From assembly GCA_034440575.1 (NCBI GenBank), contig JAOTOL010001547.1, positions 1,472,001-1,536,000 on the forward strand: DNA of 64,000 nucleotides, written 5' to 3'. Below the pieces are notes generated by a model. That model did not search any database, was not told the DNA's origin, and worked only from the letters and a program-made list of their open reading frames with translations. The translations under genes were made by a program, and so were the position numbers. This document shows positions 59,023 to 64,000 of the stretch, piece after piece; positions within the stretch are counted from its first letter, which is position 1, and every line of letters starts with the position of its first letter. This DNA comes from Imbricaverruca yamaguchii (taxonomy: Eukaryota > Arthropoda > Thecostraca > Neoverrucidae).

Positions 59023-61865
59023 AACTGGGCTGCATGTTGCCACCGTTACCTCTAATCGCCACCACTATTGGCAACACCAACGCTGCCGTCGTTTCCCAGA
59101 AGCAAGGACGCTCACACTGATTGGCCGCAAGGCGAAATGTACGCCCAATCGCTAGCGGTAATACAGCTATAAAAAAAATCAACTGAATATTGCCTGAATA
59201 ACAATGATTTTGAGATATTTTGTTTCAAAGTGTCACAACATTACCTGCGGAAACCTAATGTACCCAAAGCTACAATGTTCTGCTCAGTGTTGCAATTTTC
59301 AAAAGCAATTTTTTACATAAAAGTATCGAACCAGAAGATCAATCAGCACTATATTATAAGGTTACTTTGAAGCTATTGTGCGCATGTTGGTTCCTTCAGT
59401 TCTGCTATGTTTTTCTTATGGAGATCGCTGCACTCAAATGAGGGTGCCATATAGGCGCGTGTAGCTTGTGAAATCTGTTTTACATTGTCCTTAGACCTAA
59501 CCAGTACAGGTTAGATGTACAAGTGTACAGGTGTAGAGATGTTAGTTGTACGGGCGTACAGGTACAATATGCTGGTATCCATATCGTGCCTTCAATGTTA
59601 CGCTGTAGAAGTCTTCTGTTGTGCATTAGTGTGCTTGTATCGCCACAGCCTCATCATTACCGGCTTCCAGGCTGCGTTGCACGTAGTACGGTGCGGCACT
59701 ATTAGCTACTTGTGATAAGCCTAGATTGCGATTGTGGTATTGTTCGTACGCCTGTTTCCTTCGCTCCTAGAAAGTAATCTTGATGGAAGTGGTATCAGGT
59801 CATACTCCGTTTTTTTTTTGTCTCCGGTATGGTTTTGTGTTCCTTTATTCGCTCAATACTTGTTCATTCGTCATTGTCAATTTTTTATTCGCATTTTATG
59901 TTAAATGCTTCAGACATCCTCCGGAATAGCTGTGGCATTCCATGGATGCATCGAATGTCCAATGCTGGTGACCTTGATGCTTTTTCTTCTTCAGTAGATC
60001 CGGTTGTGGTCTGGCGTCCATAGATGTATCGAAGGCCCATTATGAGTGACCTTGAACGTTGCTTCTTCTTCAGTGGATCCCATTGTGGTCTTCACGTCAT
60101 CAATATCTCTGGGTCAGACCGACGGAGCTACTTCGGGTGTTAGTCATTTGCAGTCTTTTTAAATCTAGAGATGATAGATTTGGTGGAATTGTACTTCTCC
60201 TCCAGTTTGTTCATGTCGGCAGCACTTCCTAGCACGATGTGTTCTGGTCAGAAACAGTGAAGGCTTTTTGTGCCGGACACCGCACAGCGATTCTGTTTTG
60301 TGAGGGAGGACAATGCCCTGGGCAGTTGATGCATCAGCCGTTAGAGGTCAAATTGTAGCGCATGGTTCCGATGGGTCTGGCAGGCGTGTTTTTCAGCAAT
60401 ATGTTTAGACATTGGTGCTGAAATTGGACTTCTCCTGTGCCAGTGAAGTTTCGACGTGCTGGCCGACCTTGTGCTAGGTTCAGCCTGCTCTTTCCACTTA
60501 ACTGATCCTACAATTGCTAAGTGCTGAGGTCGGTACATACTGTGTAACTTTTCTCAACGGATTTTCTCAACAATGCAACTCAACACACCGCTAACATATC
60601 AGGCCTGGATACTTTTCAAAAGCTGCCACTGCAGAAATCATGGAAAGGAGCTGGAGAAAAATTGTGAAGGATGAAGAGAAAATGAGAGATGAATATGCGA
60701 AGAAGTGGGACAGGAAGAATAGGGCGATTCTCCACCCTCAAATAATTTGGTTTGCACTTGACTTCCGAGATGTGCCATGCACACACGCACACACATGCGC
60801 ATGCACACGCACATTTGGTATGTTAATTTTGCCAACAGTTTGAAAAGTTGCCGCTTCAACGGGTTTATCTCATTACGTGAACAATTCAGAGTTCATTGGC
60901 ACGAACATTGACACATTTTGAGTTTTGCTATGGGTAGCGGACGAAGCCTTATCAGTTCTGCGCTCTAATTTTGGCTACTTTGGTATCTCGAGAGCCCATG
61001 GGGATAACTGCACTAACCTGGACCTTTTATGAATCGCCTCGACCAGGCAAATCGTACGCGATAAAATTAAGTGAGATATCTTCCATATCTTGAAAGCTAA
61101 GTTCGTTTCAGAACTACGCATGCTGGCGCCGATGTGCCTTACTGCCGTGAAACAAGCTTCACAAAGAAGCGAGCACTAACAGTAAATATCACATAGACAC
61201 TGGTGACACTGCGCGGTCACCCTGTATTGTGATCATTGCTTGAATGACGAAAATTGGAATATGAGCCTGATTGTCATCCCTCAAATTTGCATATCCACGA
61301 CAAATTGAGCATGTATTTGGGTTAATATTGAAGCTTGACGCATTGGAGGCATTTCATGACAACATATGGACATAAATGTGCAATATATGCATAGCTTTCA
61401 TGTGTCGATCAAGACGACAAAGCCAAGTTAGCTACAACATTACAGTTTATCATTCATTAATCCGCCATATATTTTTTTAAGCTGAGCTTTTTCACAGTAT
61501 CATCGTGTCACAGTCTTGATATGTTAAATATGCTTCAGGTATATGCCACGTGTGAAAACTACCTGCTATGGAACTTCCAATTGAAAGCGTGGCTCACATC
61601 CACGAAATTGGCCGTACCTGAAACAGACATTCCAATAACGCGTCAACATCATGATTCTGTACTCACTTTTATATGATTATTACAAAACTTCGTGACCGAC
61701 TGTGTGCAACGGTTGTAAGATCAACTTTTCATGTCGGCATCTGTATGAACTTGCCTAAAGGAATATAATGTACGTCAATCATAGGTGTTGTTTTGTTAAA
61801 ATCATTTGGGGGAGGCGAAGTACTACAGGATTGATGTACGAATAGGTATAAGATGTGGCTGTTTC
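59023..61865. other. Intergenic, no supported gene
   Basis: Mainly AT-rich unique sequence. Near 59960 and 60020 a block (GGTGACCTTGATGCTTTTTC, CTTCTTCAGT-GATCC) is imperfectly duplicated. A purine-rich stretch at 60640-60715 reads as a Lys/Glu-rich peptide but lacks gene context. Confidence 0.5.
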
Positions 61866-61920
61866 ACACGCGCACCAAAAGGGGGTGGGGGCGGAATCCG
61901 CTCACTCCTGCTTTCATGTA
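61866..61920 (+). mobile_element. End fragment of the TTAA-flanked element family
   Basis: CACACGCGCACC followed by GGGGGCGGAATCCGCTCACTCC matches the left end of the 47572-48915 element (CACGCACTCTGG, GGGCGAAATCCGCCCACTCC). TTAA is not preserved and the rest could not be aligned. Confidence 0.45.
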
Positions 61921-62507
61921 TTATCCCATAAACGGATCGCGATATTGTAATGCAATGTTGTGACTTTGTCAAAAATCGACAAGCGCATTCTATGCAACGC
62001 AAAATCGAAATCCGTTAGTAAACATGCGAATTGCGGTGGTGCCAAATCGCCCGACCGGGCAGTGGCCGGCGAGCGGGCAAAGTCACAGAAGCTCCGTCAT
62101 TATGGTGGAACGGCAATGCGGTGAGGCAGTCGACCACGGACCCATTTGACCTTAAAGGCCATGAAATATGCACTGAAGTGAGCTCACTATATCCACAATC
62201 TACCTTCCAAATTATTGTGTGCTTATAGCTCCAGTAGTTTCCGAACTTAGGGGCAAGGACTGAATCTCCCTCCCCTCCCTCTCCTTTGTCTGCTATGTGA
62301 GGGAAACATGACGCACTCCGGCGCTCGTGTTAGTCGACCCTGTTCTCAATTATGTTTGTATGCTAGATTTAGTCCACTTAATCTGCTGATAAGATAAATT
62401 TGCAGTTGATGCGATGTTCAAGACCAAGATAAAAATACAACCACTGGTGCAAGAGTTCCCCACCAACGTTTCCGCCGTTGCTCATATATCAACGAATAAT
62501 ATACGAG

Positions 62508-62549
<42 letters not shown>

Positions 62550-63170
62550 CGTGATGGCGAACTATTCATGTGTTAATAATATTAAGGTGTTCTTTCTTGA
62601 TGGTACCAGTGCCTTACAAGTAAGGGCTAGTTTGGGGTGGAATGAAGCAGCCGTCGCGAGCGATGTAAAAAGGATGGTAATCCATGTCTTGAAACGTTTC
62701 TTAACTCAAATAGTAGAACAAATGTTGTTGATATTGCAATACAAATATCTAGGCAAAGAAGCCGGTATACGCGGGCAGGGGAAAAAGCAATGCTGGGAAC
62801 GAAAACCTGGCCACATGAGAGCAAACGTGGCTTCTGCGACAAGCAGGTAAGTGCAATACAAGGCAGTACAATGTGCACCACTATCTGGCTGTCTGATTCA
62901 CTGAAGATTGTCCGTCGGATGATGGATCATACACCATGCTGTAGCCTCGGGAAAATGACTAGGATGTGCAAAAAGAAGGGATTTTCAAACTTCTCCATTT
63001 TGACGTCCACGGTGCGGCGGCCCTGTCCGCGCTACGGACTCCTGCCAGAGGCGGATTCAGGAATTGTCATGGGGGCGCTTGTCCGATGGAGTGCCATTTG
63101 TTTGGAGAGGCGCCACTACAAAAGTACTTTGAGTTAGGGGTGGACACCGAGCAGGGAGGACACAGGCAGG
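61921..63170. other. Intergenic, no supported gene
   Basis: Holds a CA microsatellite at 62509-62547 and otherwise no recognisable feature. Confidence 0.55.
62509..62547 (+). repeat. (CA)n microsatellite
   Basis: A nearly pure CACACA run of about 38 bases ends at ATGCGTG. Confidence 0.97.
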
Positions 63171-63179
63171 TAATGAAGG

Positions 63180-63730
63180 CATGTGCGACATGGAAGCTAG
63201 CGTCCCTTCAGCCGGGAAAATGCTTCACTCCGGGAAAGCTCGAGTGCATCCCATTGAATTTCCCAGTCAGAGGCGTCCCTCTCAGAGGGAAAGGTACCCT
63301 TTTAATGTACTCGAGTGCATCCTCCTCGAATTATTCAGCCAGAGGCGATCATTGGAAGGAAAAGAGCCCATCCAGTGTGCTTGGGTGAACCCAGATATTT
63401 TTTTTAGCAGGATGCGCACCTTAGAAGGTAAAGAAGTCCCTCCGGGAACGCCCGAGTGCACCTCACCCGTCAAATTTTCAGCTCGAAGTGCCCATCTAGA
63501 AATCAGATTCCCCTCGTGGCAATTTCTGAACCAACTCCGGCCTGGTGGTGTGTCTCTTCCTTCCGAGGCGAGTCTCTGACAGAAAAAAAATCGTGCGGGG
63601 TCCATTAGAGCACACTGAAAAGACGTCATTTTATCTCGGAGAGGCGCTCCTGACAAAAAAAAAACAATTCAGAGGTTCACTCGAACTTTCCCGGATGGGC
63701 GCCTCCCTCTCCCGGCCGGAGGAGCGGCTA
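63180..63730 (+). repeat. Degenerate ~70-bp tandem repeat array
   Basis: Units recur about every 65-75 bases. Each is built as AGAGGCGTCCCTC, then a GGAAGGAAAAGA-like block, then CAGTGTGCTCGAGTGCA, then GAATTTTTCAGCC. Examples begin near 63270, 63341, 63410, 63483 and 63560. One + frame (63181-63579) stays open across it. Similar units occur at 21.6-22.3 kb. Confidence 0.6.
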
Positions 63731-63861
63731 CCTTCCATAGGAGGAAGGCACATGCTCCCAGTTACCCCTCCCACCATGTATCTGACTCTGATTCCTCTAC
63801 CTGCAAGCCAGCAGCTGACCACGTTCAGGCTACTACAGTTTTCTCCTTTCTTCGGAGAAGA

Positions 63862-64000
63862 CAGACCTCTAGCCGACGCCCTGGATGGGGGAGGGCGAAA
63901 TCCGCCCATCCATCCGATTTTTCGTCGATGACCCCAGATTTTACCGGCCGATAGGCACCAATGTCCGTGTACCTACTTAGAAATGACTGGCGCGTCGTTT
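63862..64000 (+). mobile_element. Copy of the TTAA-flanked element family, cut by the window edge
   Basis: From GACGCCCTGGATGGGGGAGG onward the sequence tracks the first 130 bases of the 47572 element: GGGCGAAATCCGCCCA, GATTTTTCGTCGATGA, CCAGATTTTACCGGCCGATA, GTGTACCTACTTAGAAATGA. The remainder lies outside the window. Confidence 0.7.

Noticed and set aside
60640..60843. Lys/Glu-rich coiled-coil-like peptide
   Set aside because: Comes from a purine-rich stretch followed by a CA-rich run; no splice or gene context.

Overview
The window is animal nuclear DNA, most likely from an arthropod and plausibly a crustacean. It has one recognisable multi-exon gene with canonical GT/AG introns of 2 to 14 kb. 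That gene encodes a secreted chitin-binding protein of the obstructor/CPAP3 family (cuticular proteins analogous to peritrophins with three domains), which is typical of arthropods. Its exons use mostly G or C at third codon positions, unlike the AT-richer introns. The rest is repeats: minisatellites, tRNA-derived SINEs, DNA-transposon remnants and a decayed LINE. I see no bacterial-type operon, CRISPR array or functional tRNA/rRNA gene. The crustacean (perhaps barnacle-like) assignment is a guess from style, not a demonstrated fact.

Layout. 1-3480: AT-rich flank with no supported gene and two perfect hairpins near 780-866. 3480-4068: CpG-rich leader and exon 1 (signal peptide) of the CPAP3-like gene on the + strand. 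6329-6559: exon 2 (first chitin-binding domain). 13544-13741: exon 3 (second domain). 27405-27621: exon 4 (third domain). A candidate terminal exon lies near 28751-28954. The phases agree through exons 1-4 (1, 1, 1), and exon 4 ends inside the codon of the sixth cysteine of domain 3.

The introns hold large tandem arrays: a 47-bp unit abutting exon 2, 28- and 29-bp units at 9.8-10.8 kb, a 20-bp unit at 12.0-12.8 kb, a 34-bp unit at 15.3-17.1 kb and a 33-bp unit at 26.8-27.4 kb. The last of these carries copies of the exon 4 splice acceptor. Intron 3 also holds a hAT transposon (17346-21512, near-matching 8-bp target duplication) split by a nested antisense non-LTR retrotransposon.

28.9-64 kb appears intergenic. 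It holds a TTAA-flanked piggyBac-like non-autonomous element (31126-31966), a second TTAA-flanked family (47572-48915, with further copies near 61866 and 63862), an inverted-repeat element at 41.8-42.7 kb and a foldback element with a Penelope-like hammerhead-core motif (43.47-43.93 kb). It also holds several SINEs, a transposon-associated ORF fragment cut by a SINE (52.9-53.3 kb), a foldback hairpin at 54.3 kb, a CpG-rich segment at 56.1-56.6 kb, a 37-bp array (57.1-58.4 kb) and old degenerate tandem repeats (34.7-37.1 and 63.2-63.7 kb).

I did not find a clearly new multi-gene system. The most distinctive signal is the minisatellite that has multiplied a splice-acceptor segment right up to a coding exon.
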